Positions 45,933 through 54,847 of a stretch of DNA of 64,000 bases are shown here, piece after piece. The DNA comes from Pseudomonadota bacterium (GTDB taxonomy: Bacteria > Desulfobacterota > Binatia > Binatales > Binataceae): positions 62,001-126,000 of the forward strand of contig JAJPIL010000028.1 of assembly GCA_021324755.1 (NCBI GenBank). The letters are read 5' to 3'. A model generated the notes under the pieces. It ran no database searches. It was not told where the DNA came from and saw only the letters and a program-made list of their open reading frames with translations. The translations under genes were made by a program, and so were the position numbers. Positions within the stretch are counted from its first letter, which is position 1. Every line of letters starts with the position of its first letter.

Positions 45933-46761
45933 TCTCGACGAAATTGTCAGACGGGCCCTTTCCGAAGACGTGGGCCACGGCGACATAACGACGGCTGCCA
46001 CGGTTGACCCGGGGCTCGAAGGCGTCGCCCGGATCTCGGCCAAGCAATCCGATATCGTCTTCTGTGGCGGACCCGTGATGGTGCGCGTCTTTGAGCTCGC
46101 TGGCGCGTCGGCGCGCGTCGAGATGCTTAGCAGCGAGGGTGCAGAGCTCAAAGCCGGCGATTGCGTGGCGATTATCCGCGGCAAGGTTGCCGGGCTTCTA
46201 ACAGGTGAGCGCACGGCGCTCAATTTCGTGCAGCTCATGTCTGGGATCGCTACCGCCAGCCGAAGCTTTGTACGCGCGGTAGAGGGCACCAAAGCGCGAA
46301 TCGTCGATACCCGTAAGACCCACCCCGGACTGCGCGCACTCGAGAAATACGCCGTTCGCGTGGGTGGCGCAAGTAACCATCGTTTTGGCCTCGACGACGG
46401 AGTGCTGATCAAGGAGAACCATATCGCGGCTGCAGGCTCCCTGCGCCAAGCGGTCTTGCTGGCGCGCCGACGGGTGCCCCACACTGTGCGGATACAGGTG
46501 GAGTGCGAAACTTTGGCTCAAGTCGAAGAGGCTCTTGCGGCAGGCGCCGATGCGCTGCTGCTGGATAATATGTCGGTCGAAAGCGTTCGTCAGGCGAGAG
46601 CCATGGTAGGAAGCTCGACCCTGATTGAGGTGTCGGGCGGGATCACGCTGGAAAACGTGCGAGAGTACGCGCAGGCGGGCGCCGACCTCATTTCGGTCGG
46701 CGCAATTACCCATTCCCCAAGAGCGGCTGACCTGAGCATGCGTCTAGAATGCCTGCGGTAA
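45910..46761 (+). CDS. nadC: Nicotinate-nucleotide pyrophosphorylase (carboxylating)
   Basis: It converts quinolinate and PRPP to nicotinate mononucleotide in NAD synthesis. Of possible starts (TTG 45895, GTG 45910, GTG 45913) I choose GTG 45910 because of GAGAG eight bases before and usual NadC length (283 residues). It overlaps valS by 23 bases. Diagnostic segments are ALSEDVGHGDITT, LTGERTALNFVQLMSGIAT, VDTRKTHPGLRALEKYAVRVGG, the catalytic DDGVLIKENHI, ALLLDNMSVE and EVSGGITLENVREYA. Confidence 0.95.
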   Translation: MVTLLPHDLDEIVRRALSEDVGHGDITTAATVDPGLEGVARISAKQSDIVFCGGPVMVRVFELAGASARVEMLSSEGAELKAGDCVAIIRGKVAGLLTGERTALNFVQLMSGIATASRSFVRAVEGTKARIVDTRKTHPGLRALEKYAVRVGGASNHRFGLDDGVLIKENHIAAAGSLRQAVLLARRRVPHTVRIQVECETLAQVEEALAAGADALLLDNMSVESVRQARAMVGSSTLIEVSGGITLENVREYAQAGADLISVGAITHSPRAADLSMRLECLR

Positions 46762-46821
46762 AACGATGGAACGCTTTTTCTGTTTCGGAAGCGGGTCATA
46801 CCAGCTTGAAGCCAGGACTTG

Positions 46822-47676
46822 ATGCCCGCGCAAACACTCCTTGGGACAGCGCGGCGGATGAGTCTTCGAAAAACGGCAGCTGGTGGTGGAAGCTTTAATC
46901 CTTACCGCGCCATTCAAAGCGGCAAGCCCGGACGGGTTGGCTGCGAGATAGTGTACGTCGACTCGACCCCGTCAACGCAGGATTTAGCGTTAGAAATGGC
47001 GCGTAACGGAGCTCCGTGTGGAACGGTGGTGATCGCCGAGTCGCAAAGTGCTGGGCGGGGCCGCAAAGGAGCCCGCTGGCATTCGCCACCTGGTCTCAAT
47101 CTCTACTTCACCGTCATTATTCGCCCCGAAATTCCGCCGCACGCCCTTTCGCGGATTAGTTTGGCCGCCGGTGTAGCAGTAGCCGAAACACTGGAAAGAT
47201 ATGCGCCGGGTATCGTCAGGCTCAAATGGCCCAACGACGTGTGGCTGCGGGGCAAAAAGGCGGCTGGGATACTGGTCCAGGCATCTAGGTTGCCAAATGA
47301 CGGCAAGCCGTTGGTTTTACTGGGAATCGGCCTCAACGTAAACATTTCGCACGCCCAGATTCCTCCTGAACTACAGGAGATCGCAACTTCGTTGTTCATC
47401 GAAACTGGTCTTGTGGTGGACAGGGTTGCGCTTGCATCTTGGCTCTTTCGGAACCTTGACGCCGTGATCACTGAACTTGAGATGCGAGGCTTTGCTTCGC
47501 TTCGCGAGCGTTGGGAAAGGTTCTCGGCTCTTACCGGTAAAATGGTACGCGTTGCGGACGGCGCGAGCAGTATAGCTGGCAAAGTAAAAGGGATCGACGA
47601 GCACGGCGCGCTTCTGCTAGAAACAGGAAACGAAATTGTAAGAATCCAATCAGGCGAAGTTCGACCGATTAACTGA
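46822..47676 (+). CDS. birA: Biotin-[acetyl-CoA-carboxylase] ligase, monofunctional
   Basis: About 284 residues from ATG 46822 (TTG 46819 and ATG 46858 are alternatives). The enzyme adenylates biotin and links it to the carboxyl carrier protein. Motifs are VDSTPSTQDLALEMA, the biotinyl-AMP loop GRGRKGARWHSPPG, LKWPNDVWLRGKKAAGIL and GIGLNVN, with a C-terminal SH3-like domain (GKVKGIDEHGALLLE). There is no N-terminal winged helix, so it does not act as a repressor. It follows nadC by 60 bases; valS-nadC-birA is probably one transcript. Confidence 0.95.
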   Translation: MPAQTLLGTARRMSLRKTAAGGGSFNPYRAIQSGKPGRVGCEIVYVDSTPSTQDLALEMARNGAPCGTVVIAESQSAGRGRKGARWHSPPGLNLYFTVIIRPEIPPHALSRISLAAGVAVAETLERYAPGIVRLKWPNDVWLRGKKAAGILVQASRLPNDGKPLVLLGIGLNVNISHAQIPPELQEIATSLFIETGLVVDRVALASWLFRNLDAVITELEMRGFASLRERWERFSALTGKMVRVADGASSIAGKVKGIDEHGALLLETGNEIVRIQSGEVRPIN

Positions 47677-47818
47677 GGAACTTACCCGCTAATCAGATAC
47701 GATCGTCACCTTAAGGGTGAGGATGTTACTGGCTAGCGCGAGAGTGGGGCTCGCAAAATCATAACACTTAAAAGGCTGCGGGGCTGAGATAATAAAGGAC
47801 ATCGGGGGACTAAAACGT

Positions 47819-49927
47819 ATGGCTGTAGCGGAAGTTGGGCAATTGAGAACACTAGCGATCGTAGGGCAGGGAGGCGCCGGCAAGACTCAACTTGCCGAAG
47901 CGATGCTTTTTACGGGAGGCGCGATCAGCCGGCTGGGGCGGCCCGACGACGGCTCGGCTGTGATGGACTTCGAACCGGAAGAATTAAGTCGACATGCCTC
48001 AATCAGTTCGTCGTTCCATCATCTTAACTGGAATCGCAACGAGCTTATTATTGCGGACACGCCGGGATATAGCGCCTTCCTAAACGACACGTTCAACGTG
48101 ATGCGGGCGGTGGACGCGCTAGTGTTTGTCGTTAGCCCAGGCGCGGATATGAAGGTCGAGGCGGAGAAAATTTGGGCATTAGCCAATGACCTTGGCCTCG
48201 CGCGTATAGCCTTTGTTTCGCGCCTCGACCGGGACCGCACAAGTTTCGAGGCGGCGCTCAACGATCTTGAGAAAAATTTGCAGGCTCGGGCCGTAGTGCT
48301 CACGCTTCCGATCGGCAAGGAGGCAGAGTTTCGCGGAGTAATCGACGTGCTCTCGATGAAGGCCATTGTGCTGGTCGAGGGCAGCGACAAACCTCGCCAG
48401 GAAGAGCTGAGTGGGGAGCTTAAAGCACAGGCCGAACAGGCGCGGGCCAAGCTCTGCGACGCGGTCGCTGAAACCGACGACAGTTTGCTCGAAAAATACT
48501 TGGAGCAAGGCGAGCTCGACGCTAAGGAGTTGCGTGAGGGGTTAAGGCGCGCCACGGTCGAGGGCAAGCTCGTCCCTGTGCTGTGCGGCTCGGGAGTCCG
48601 CAACGTCGGGGTGGCCCAATTACTCGACGCGGTTGTGGATTTCCTGCCGTCACCAGCTGACCGAGGCCCTTGGAAGTGCGTAAACGCGCTTAACGGCGAA
48701 CCAACGCAGCGGCGGCCTGATCCGGATGAGCCTTTTTCGGCATTGGTGTTCAAAACCGTTGTTGACCCCTTCGCCGGCCGACTTTCGATTTTCCGCGTTG
48801 TTTCGGGAAAGCTCTCGAGTGACTCGACCGTTTTAAATTCAACCCGGCAAATAAAAGAGCGAATCGGACAGATTTTGCGCCTCGAGGCCAAAAAACAAAG
48901 CCCAACCCAAAGCTGTACCGCGGGCGAAATTGTGGCGGTTGCCAAGCTAAAGGAAACTTATACCGGAGACACGCTGTGTGACGAAAAGGCGCCGGTCATC
49001 TTGCCTGCGCCGCCCAAACCGAACCCGGTGATTTCGTTTGCGCTTCGTCCCAAAAGCAAGGCTGACGAGGAGCGGGCTTCGGTTGCGCTGCAAAAGCTTG
49101 TGGAAGAAGATCCGGCTCTGGAAACTCACCGTGATCCGCAGACCCACGATATTATCCTTGCCGGCGCTGGCCAGTTGCATATAGAAGTTGCGGTAGAGAA
49201 GCTCAAGCGTAAGTTCAATGTTGAAGTAGAACTTCAAGCCCCGAAGGTTCCGTACAAGGAAACCATCAAGGCGCGCGCAGAAGCGCAAGGCAAGTACAAG
49301 CGTCAGACAGGCGGACGCGGGCAGTACGGCGATTGCTGGCTACGGATCGAACCGTTGCCGCGAGGCAAGGGATTCGAGTTCGTCGACGCTATTGTCGGTG
49401 GAGTTATCCCGCGACAGTTTATACCGTCGGTCGAAAAGGGCGTGCGCAATACCTTGGCCGAAGGTTTTCTTGCCGGCTACGAAATCGTGGACATCAAGGT
49501 GACCGTCTTTGACGGATCCTATCACGTGGTCGACTCCTCGGACATAGCATTTCAGATAGCTGCATCGCTCGGACTTAAAGCAGCACTTGAAAAAGCAAAA
49601 CCCGTTCTTTTGGAGCCCATCATGTCGCTCGAGGTTGCTTGTCCCGAGGAGAACATGGGCGACGTCATCGGCGACCTTAACGCGCGCCGCGGCAAAGTGC
49701 TTGGCGTGGATCGGCGCGGATCAAACCAGATAATCAAGGCGCTGGTGCCAATGGCAGAGATTCTGCGCTACGCATCGGAGCTTCGCTCGCTCACTTCAGG
49801 ACGGGGCACCTTCGAAGCGCAGTTCTCGCACTATGAAGAAGTGCCAGCCCCGATTGCGGAACGAATAATAAAGGAAGCCAAAGAAGCGCGAGAAGCTTCA
49901 GGGGCAGGGCGGAGAGCTCACGTGTAG
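47819..49927 (+). CDS. EF-G-like translational GTPase (EF-G2 type)
   Basis: 702 residues from ATG 47819 after GGGGGA. All EF-G domains are present: GTPase (1-275), domain II (DPFAGRLSIFRVVSGKL), domain III (RDPQTHDIILAGAGQLHIEV), domain IV (TGGRGQYGDCWLRIEP) and V (EPIMSLEVACPEENMGDVIGDLNARRG). The GTPase motifs deviate from canonical EF-G: G1 is GQGGAGKT (16-23) instead of AHIDAGKTT, and G4 is SRLD (134-137) instead of NKxD; DTPGY (80-84) is kept. This marks the EF-G-like paralogue group (compare mycobacterial FusA2), whose role is unclear. The weakened G4 may alter nucleotide choice or ribosome cycling. Confidence 0.92.
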   Translation: MAVAEVGQLRTLAIVGQGGAGKTQLAEAMLFTGGAISRLGRPDDGSAVMDFEPEELSRHASISSSFHHLNWNRNELIIADTPGYSAFLNDTFNVMRAVDALVFVVSPGADMKVEAEKIWALANDLGLARIAFVSRLDRDRTSFEAALNDLEKNLQARAVVLTLPIGKEAEFRGVIDVLSMKAIVLVEGSDKPRQEELSGELKAQAEQARAKLCDAVAETDDSLLEKYLEQGELDAKELREGLRRATVEGKLVPVLCGSGVRNVGVAQLLDAVVDFLPSPADRGPWKCVNALNGEPTQRRPDPDEPFSALVFKTVVDPFAGRLSIFRVVSGKLSSDSTVLNSTRQIKERIGQILRLEAKKQSPTQSCTAGEIVAVAKLKETYTGDTLCDEKAPVILPAPPKPNPVISFALRPKSKADEERASVALQKLVEEDPALETHRDPQTHDIILAGAGQLHIEVAVEKLKRKFNVEVELQAPKVPYKETIKARAEAQGKYKRQTGGRGQYGDCWLRIEPLPRGKGFEFVDAIVGGVIPRQFIPSVEKGVRNTLAEGFLAGYEIVDIKVTVFDGSYHVVDSSDIAFQIAASLGLKAALEKAKPVLLEPIMSLEVACPEENMGDVIGDLNARRGKVLGVDRRGSNQIIKALVPMAEILRYASELRSLTSGRGTFEAQFSHYEEVPAPIAERIIKEAKEAREASGAGRRAHV

Positions 49928-50264
49928 TTTGTGTAGAAGACGGCCATTTTGCCGACCGGGTAACTACTTTCCTCGACAGTACTACAGTAAAAAGCCCGCA
50001 AAAAGGGGCAAACGGGCCGTAGCTCTCGAGCAAAAGAGACTTTGCGACAATCTCGTCGAACAAAGAAAATGCCAAGGCTTGGTGACAGGACAGCTTTAAA
50101 GACCGTTTGACGAAGCCGCAGCTTTTCGTCAGACGCACATCGAAGGGCGTGAGGAAAGCGCGGCTAGATTTGTATCCGACACTTGGGCCCCGCGGCTCGC
50201 TAGCATTTGTGGATATTGTTGCTGGCTTAACCCAAGAAGTTCTTAGGGTTGGGACTTGCGGTCG
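49928..50264. other. Intergenic region with a structured segment, EF-G-like / DUF2905
   Basis: About 340 bases. A nested inverted repeat CTAC...GCCCG...CGGGC...GTAG spans 49982-50022 and could be part of an RNA structure or a weak terminator of the EF-G-like gene; no T-run follows. No other gene is seen. Confidence 0.4.
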
Positions 50265-50477
50265 ATGGAAGACTTTGGAAAAAGCCTCGTCATTCTCGGC
50301 CTAGTTTTGATCGGGATCGGGCTTGTCATTTGGCAGGTGTGGCCACTTGGATGGGTGGGGCGATTGCCGGGCGATATCGTGATTCGCAAAGGCAATTTCA
50401 CTTTTTACTTTCCCATCGCGACGTCGATTCTGCTCAGCATAATTTTGACGCTGCTGTTTACGCTTTTTAGACGCTGA
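50265..50477 (+). CDS. DUF2905 family small membrane protein
   Basis: 70 residues from ATG 50265 (MEDFGKSLVILG). Two membrane helices (SLVILGLVLIGIGLVIW and FPIATSILLSIILTLLFTLF) flank the family hallmark GRLPGDIVIRKGNFTFYFP. DUF2905 proteins of about 70 residues are widespread and of unknown function, often beside queA/ruvB or envelope genes. It ends three bases before the GTG of the NtrY-type kinase, so it is in the same transcript. Confidence 0.92.
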   Translation: MEDFGKSLVILGLVLIGIGLVIWQVWPLGWVGRLPGDIVIRKGNFTFYFPIATSILLSIILTLLFTLFRR

Positions 50478-50480
50478 ACC

Positions 50481-52703
50481 GTGGCCGAGCCAACCGCCGA
50501 ACAAGCCCTCAGGAGCGCTGAACAAAAGCGCCGCAAGCGCGAGCTCGTGGTCGTGTGCGCGAGCGCCGCGATGCTGGTTTTGTTTGCGCTGGCCGAAACC
50601 CTTCTGCCGCCTTTTACTCAGCGAACCTCGCTGAGCTCAAATATCGTGGTGATCCTACTCTTCAACCTAAGCTTCATTCTCGCAGGCTTGCTAGTGTTCC
50701 TGGTTGGGCGAAATCTGGCCAAGGTCATCTTCGAGCGTCGCAGCGGGATGATCGGCTCGAAGCTCCAGGCTCGCCTGGTGGTCGGGTTCGTTGCCGCAAG
50801 CCTTTTCCCCACTCTGTTTTTGCTCTACGTCGCCGAGTCATTTTTGCGAGCCAACATTAACGCTTGGTTCGACCCGGAATATCAGAGAGTGCTCGACGAT
50901 TCCCTGGCGATCGCCAAGACCTATTATCTCAACGCTGCGAATCAGGCGCTCCATTACGCGCGCGAGCTTGCTCTGCAAATCTCTACGCAAGAGCTTCTCG
51001 ATGGGAGCAAGCGCGCTTTGCTCAAACGCTTTGTCGAAGTGAAACAAGGCGAGTACGGTTTAGGAACAATCGAGGTCTTCTCAGCCGACGGCCATCTGAT
51101 CGTGTTACAGCTAAGCCCGCAAACTCCTCCCAAAATCGAAGTTCCTCCGGGCTCTGTGTTTCTTTCAAGGGTACTGCATGGGGAGGCGTTGTCGCTTACG
51201 GAACATTTAGGCAGGTCAGACGTAATTCGCGGAGGAGCACCGATTTTTGTCAAGCCCGACTCCGAAACCGTGCTTGGGGCAGTTGTCGTCGATTACTACC
51301 TACCTCGAAGTCTAGTCAAGCGTGCGACCCTGGTCTCGCGAAGCTTCCATGATTATCTCCAATTGCGGACGCTGAAGAGACCGATTTTTCGTAGCTACAT
51401 CCTCGTTCTGGTGCTGATCGCTCTGGTCGTCGCATTACTAGGCAGTTGGTTCGGGATTTATCTCGCAAGAGGCATAACTGGGCCGATAAAGCTGCTTGCC
51501 CAGGGCACGCAGGCAGTGGCAAGCGGTGACTTAAATTACCAGATTACTCCTGTAGGCGACGACGAGATCGCGCATTTGGTGCGCTCGTTCAACCGGATGA
51601 CGGCCGACCTTAAAGCTTCGCAGGCCGAACTGGAAAGACGGCAGCGGGCAATCGAAACATTGCTCCACAAGGTACCGGCAGGTGTGGTAGCGATCGACGC
51701 GCAAGAGCGTTTGCTTACGATCAACCCTTGGGCTGAAAAGCTCCTCGGCGTTGTGGGAAAACCAGCGCTGGGTCGCCGCTGTCACGAGGTCCTGCCAACA
51801 CCGATAAGCAACATCCTCAAAGAGCGCCTGCGCGAGGGCAAACCGCTTGACGACCTGCGGTGTCCTGTCGTTTTGGACGACGGTTCGGCTGCGACCGAAT
51901 TAATGATGACCGTAACCCCGTTGGAAGGCGAGGGTGGAGCCGTCGCCGGCTACCTGCTGTTTTTCGAGGATGTCAGCCAAATCGCCAAGATAGAGCGCAT
52001 GGAGGCTTGGCGCGAAGTGGCTCGCAGAATTGCTCACGAAATCAAAAATCCGCTTACCCCGATTCGCTTGTGTGCTGAACGTATCCGGCGCAATCTGACC
52101 GGCTCGCTCACCTCGGACACAATCTCTCTCATCGACGATTGTAGTCGTACTATTCTGAACGAGGTCGAAGGGCTTAAACGCCTTCTGGACGAGTTCTCCT
52201 CTTTTGCTCGCCTACCTCACCTAAACCCAGTACCGGGAGACCTTAATGCTGTCGTGGTCGAGACGACCAGCAACTTTCGCAAAGCTCATCCTGATATTCA
52301 TTTTGAGCTCGATCTCGAACCCAATTTGCCCCCGATAATGCTCGACCGCGAAGCGATGAGGCGGGCTCTCGTAAATTTGCTCGATAACGCTGCAGCAGCT
52401 GTCGCGGAGCAACCTTCGCAGCCCTGGATCGGACTTAAAACTTTTCTCAATCCCGAAAGCGGCATTGTAACTTTAGAAGTTGCGGACAATGGCCCAGGTA
52501 TCAAGCCCCATCTCAAGACGCGAATTTTCGAGCCTTATTTTTCAACCAAAAAGGATGGAGCAGGTCTCGGGCTCGCCATCGTATCGGCGATCGTCGCTGA
52601 CCATCATGGCTTCGTCAGAGTGTGGGACAATGTACCCAACGGGACGCGATTCGTGCTAGAGTTCCCCATCAAACAGGCGCAGCTGGCGCGCGCCATCAGT
52701 TAG
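50481..52703 (+). CDS. ntrY: NtrY-type membrane sensor histidine kinase
   Basis: 740 residues from GTG 50481. Two N-terminal helix pairs (about 22-43, 55-78, 98-118) and another near 303-328 enclose an extracytoplasmic sensor (about 120-300). HAMP lies at about 328-375, PAS at about 390-500 (PAGVVAIDAQERLLTINPWA). The H box is RRIAHEIKNPLTPIRL with H519, and the ATPase has NLLDNAAAAV, DNGPGI and KDGAGLGLAI. Architecture and the AHEIKNPLTPIRL-S/C-A-E-R-I motif are those of NtrY. In the usual NtrY-NtrX pair the next gene is a REC-AAA-FIS regulator; here the next gene is REC-LpxC. Confidence 0.93.
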   Translation: MAEPTAEQALRSAEQKRRKRELVVVCASAAMLVLFALAETLLPPFTQRTSLSSNIVVILLFNLSFILAGLLVFLVGRNLAKVIFERRSGMIGSKLQARLVVGFVAASLFPTLFLLYVAESFLRANINAWFDPEYQRVLDDSLAIAKTYYLNAANQALHYARELALQISTQELLDGSKRALLKRFVEVKQGEYGLGTIEVFSADGHLIVLQLSPQTPPKIEVPPGSVFLSRVLHGEALSLTEHLGRSDVIRGGAPIFVKPDSETVLGAVVVDYYLPRSLVKRATLVSRSFHDYLQLRTLKRPIFRSYILVLVLIALVVALLGSWFGIYLARGITGPIKLLAQGTQAVASGDLNYQITPVGDDEIAHLVRSFNRMTADLKASQAELERRQRAIETLLHKVPAGVVAIDAQERLLTINPWAEKLLGVVGKPALGRRCHEVLPTPISNILKERLREGKPLDDLRCPVVLDDGSAATELMMTVTPLEGEGGAVAGYLLFFEDVSQIAKIERMEAWREVARRIAHEIKNPLTPIRLCAERIRRNLTGSLTSDTISLIDDCSRTILNEVEGLKRLLDEFSSFARLPHLNPVPGDLNAVVVETTSNFRKAHPDIHFELDLEPNLPPIMLDREAMRRALVNLLDNAAAAVAEQPSQPWIGLKTFLNPESGIVTLEVADNGPGIKPHLKTRIFEPYFSTKKDGAGLGLAIVSAIVADHHGFVRVWDNVPNGTRFVLEFPIKQAQLARAIS

Positions 52704-52766
52704 CACGCTAGAATTTAGTCAGCTCGCGTCATACGCGGGCACGCAGGATTGAGGGGTAGTGGTAAG

Positions 52767-54056
52767 GTGGGAGAAACGACGATTCTCGTAGTTGACGACG
52801 AGGACGGCATCCGCTCCTCGCTCAAAGGTATTCTTTCGGATGAAGGGTTCGCCGTGTTCGACAGCGGCGATTCCTCGAGTGCGCTTACGCTGATAGACCA
52901 ACTGCGTCCTCGCTTGGTCTTATTGGACGTCTGGATGCCCGAGGTCGATGGGATCGAACTCTTACGCAAAATAAAGCAGAGCTCCCCTCAAACCGACGTA
53001 ATAATGATCTCGGGCCACGGTAACATCCAAAGCGCGGTAACCGCGATAAAACTGGGAGCCGCTGACTTTATCGAAAAGCCGTTCTCAGTTGAACATCTTC
53101 TCAACACGATCGCCAGGGTCTTAGCTGATTCGTACGACGCTGACTGGGGAGCTCAAAAACCTAAAGCCGCGATTTCCGAGGGCATCCTCATCCAACCCGG
53201 TAGTTTTCCGACTTTGCGCCAAAAGACTATTAATCGGTCAGCGGTTCTGGCGGGGCAGGGCCTTCATTCAGGTCTAAAGACCGGGGTCATTCTTTATCCC
53301 GGGCCGCTCAACTCAGGTATCGTGTTCATGCCGCTGTCCTCTGACGTAACGATATTCGCCAAGGCAGAGAACGTGTCCGACACAGGTTACAACACCACGC
53401 TTTCATACGACGGCTACAGCGTGCGCACCATCGAACACTTGATGTCTGCGTTACACGGTTTCGGCATAACAAACCTTCTCATCAAAACCGAAGGGGAGGT
53501 TCCCGCGCTGGACGGCTCGGCCGTCGAGTTTTGCAAAGCGATCGCCGAAGTGGGCGTGCGCGAACAAGACGGGTTTATCGCGCCCGTCCAGGTCAAAGAA
53601 CCTATTTTGATAGGAGATTCCGCACGGCGCGGCAAATATATCCTAGTTGAGCCCGCCGATCGTCTGATCATCGACTACACGCTCGAATACCCGCCGCCAA
53701 TCGGAACTCAACGAGTTCATTTCGAACTGACGTCTCCAGAGGACTACATGCGAGAGATAGCCCCAGCGCGAACTTTTGGATTCGTCACCGAGATGAGTAA
53801 ACTTTCGGCGATGGGGCTTGCGCGGGGCGGCCGACTGGACAATTGCATCCTGGTGGACAACGAAAAGGTGATCAACACCGCCCTGCGATACGACAACGAA
53901 TTCGCTCGCCACAAGGTGCTCGATCTAATTGGAGACCTTTATTTGCTTGGACGGCCACTATGGGCGCACGTAACGGCATATAAAACCGGCCACTCCGATA
54001 ATCTGGCTTTGGTGCGCGCATTGTGGCAGCAGGCGGCGCGTGAATACCACCAGTGA
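52767..54056 (+). CDS. lpxC: Response-regulator receiver fused to LpxC (UDP-3-O-acyl-GlcNAc deacetylase)
   Basis: 429 residues from GTG 52767, ten bases after GAGGGG (TTG 52749 is an alternative with no spacing to a ribosome site). Residues 4-122 are a receiver: ILVVDDEDGIRSSL, phospho-acceptor D54 in LLDVWMPEVDG, ISGHG and K104 in FIEKPFS, closest to NtrX/NtrC receivers. After a linker, residues about 152-429 are LpxC: SAVLAGQGLHSG, TIEHLMSALHG with zinc ligand H224, ALDGSA, HKVLDLIGDL with H382 and D386, and KTGHSDN with catalytic H409. LpxC catalyses the first committed step of lipid A. No AAA or DNA-binding domain is present. The kinase gene lies 63 bases upstream. Confidence 0.95.
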   Translation: MGETTILVVDDEDGIRSSLKGILSDEGFAVFDSGDSSSALTLIDQLRPRLVLLDVWMPEVDGIELLRKIKQSSPQTDVIMISGHGNIQSAVTAIKLGAADFIEKPFSVEHLLNTIARVLADSYDADWGAQKPKAAISEGILIQPGSFPTLRQKTINRSAVLAGQGLHSGLKTGVILYPGPLNSGIVFMPLSSDVTIFAKAENVSDTGYNTTLSYDGYSVRTIEHLMSALHGFGITNLLIKTEGEVPALDGSAVEFCKAIAEVGVREQDGFIAPVQVKEPILIGDSARRGKYILVEPADRLIIDYTLEYPPPIGTQRVHFELTSPEDYMREIAPARTFGFVTEMSKLSAMGLARGGRLDNCILVDNEKVINTALRYDNEFARHKVLDLIGDLYLLGRPLWAHVTAYKTGHSDNLALVRALWQQAAREYHQ

Positions 54057-54100
54057 GTCAACCGTGCCCCCGAGAGCTTTGCAAAAACGCAACACGATAA

Positions 54101-54823
54101 ATGGCGTTGTCGCGCAATAAAAGTGGCAACTACATCGCGTCGCGCTACCGGATTACGCCTGTCAAAGGGCGAGTGGCGGTGCTTGTAAGCGGCGGGCTCG
54201 ACAGCTCGGTGCTACTTGCAGAATGCGCCGAAAAGTACCAAGCAGTGTATCCTCTTTACTTGCGCTCGGGCCTTCGCTGGGAGCGAGGCGAGCTTAGGGC
54301 GCTGAAGCGTTTTATCGCGGCGATTAACCTGCCGACAATTCGAGAGCTCTGCGTCCTGGACGTACCGATGAGCGACGTCATCGAAAATCACTGGAGCATC
54401 GGTGGCGACAAAGTTCCAGGCCTTCGCGCCGCTATCTCCTCGAACTATATACCTGGGCGTAACCTGAGCCTTCTTAGCAAAGCTGCCCTTTTTTGCGCGC
54501 TAAACAGAATCGGAGAGATTGCGCTCGCCACGCTGAAAGCTAATCCATTTCCTGACGCTCAGCCGGATTTCTTTGCCACACTTTCACACGCTATCGAGCT
54601 GGGCACAGGGCTTCCGCTTTCGATCCGCGCGCCTTACCTCACGATGACGAAGAGCGAACTAATCAAACGGATGCCGCACCTGCCGCTTGGTCTAACCGTG
54701 TCGTGTATTCGGCCCCGTGGCATCGTCCACTGCGGCGCTTGCACCAAATGCGCCGAACGAGCGCAGGCGTTCAAGCAAGCCCGAGTGGCTGATCCGACGA
54801 AATACGCCAAAGCGCCTGTGTAG
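54101..54823 (+). CDS. queC: QueC-like 7-cyano-7-deazaguanine synthase
   Basis: 240 residues from ATG 54101. The ATP-pyrophosphatase loop is LVSGGLDSSVLL; later NYIPGRNLSLLSKAALF matches the QueC YVPxRN motif, and a C-terminal zinc site is made by CIRP...CGACTKCAERAQAF. QueC turns carboxy-deazaguanine into preQ0 for queuosine. The spacing of the zinc cysteines and the N-terminal extension of about 25 residues are a little atypical, so a paralogue acting on another deazapurine cannot be excluded. It follows rec-lpxC by 44 bases. Confidence 0.85.
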   Translation: MALSRNKSGNYIASRYRITPVKGRVAVLVSGGLDSSVLLAECAEKYQAVYPLYLRSGLRWERGELRALKRFIAAINLPTIRELCVLDVPMSDVIENHWSIGGDKVPGLRAAISSNYIPGRNLSLLSKAALFCALNRIGEIALATLKANPFPDAQPDFFATLSHAIELGTGLPLSIRAPYLTMTKSELIKRMPHLPLGLTVSCIRPRGIVHCGACTKCAERAQAFKQARVADPTKYAKAPV

Positions 54824-54847
54824 AGAGCTTCCCTAGGCAGGGCAGTC

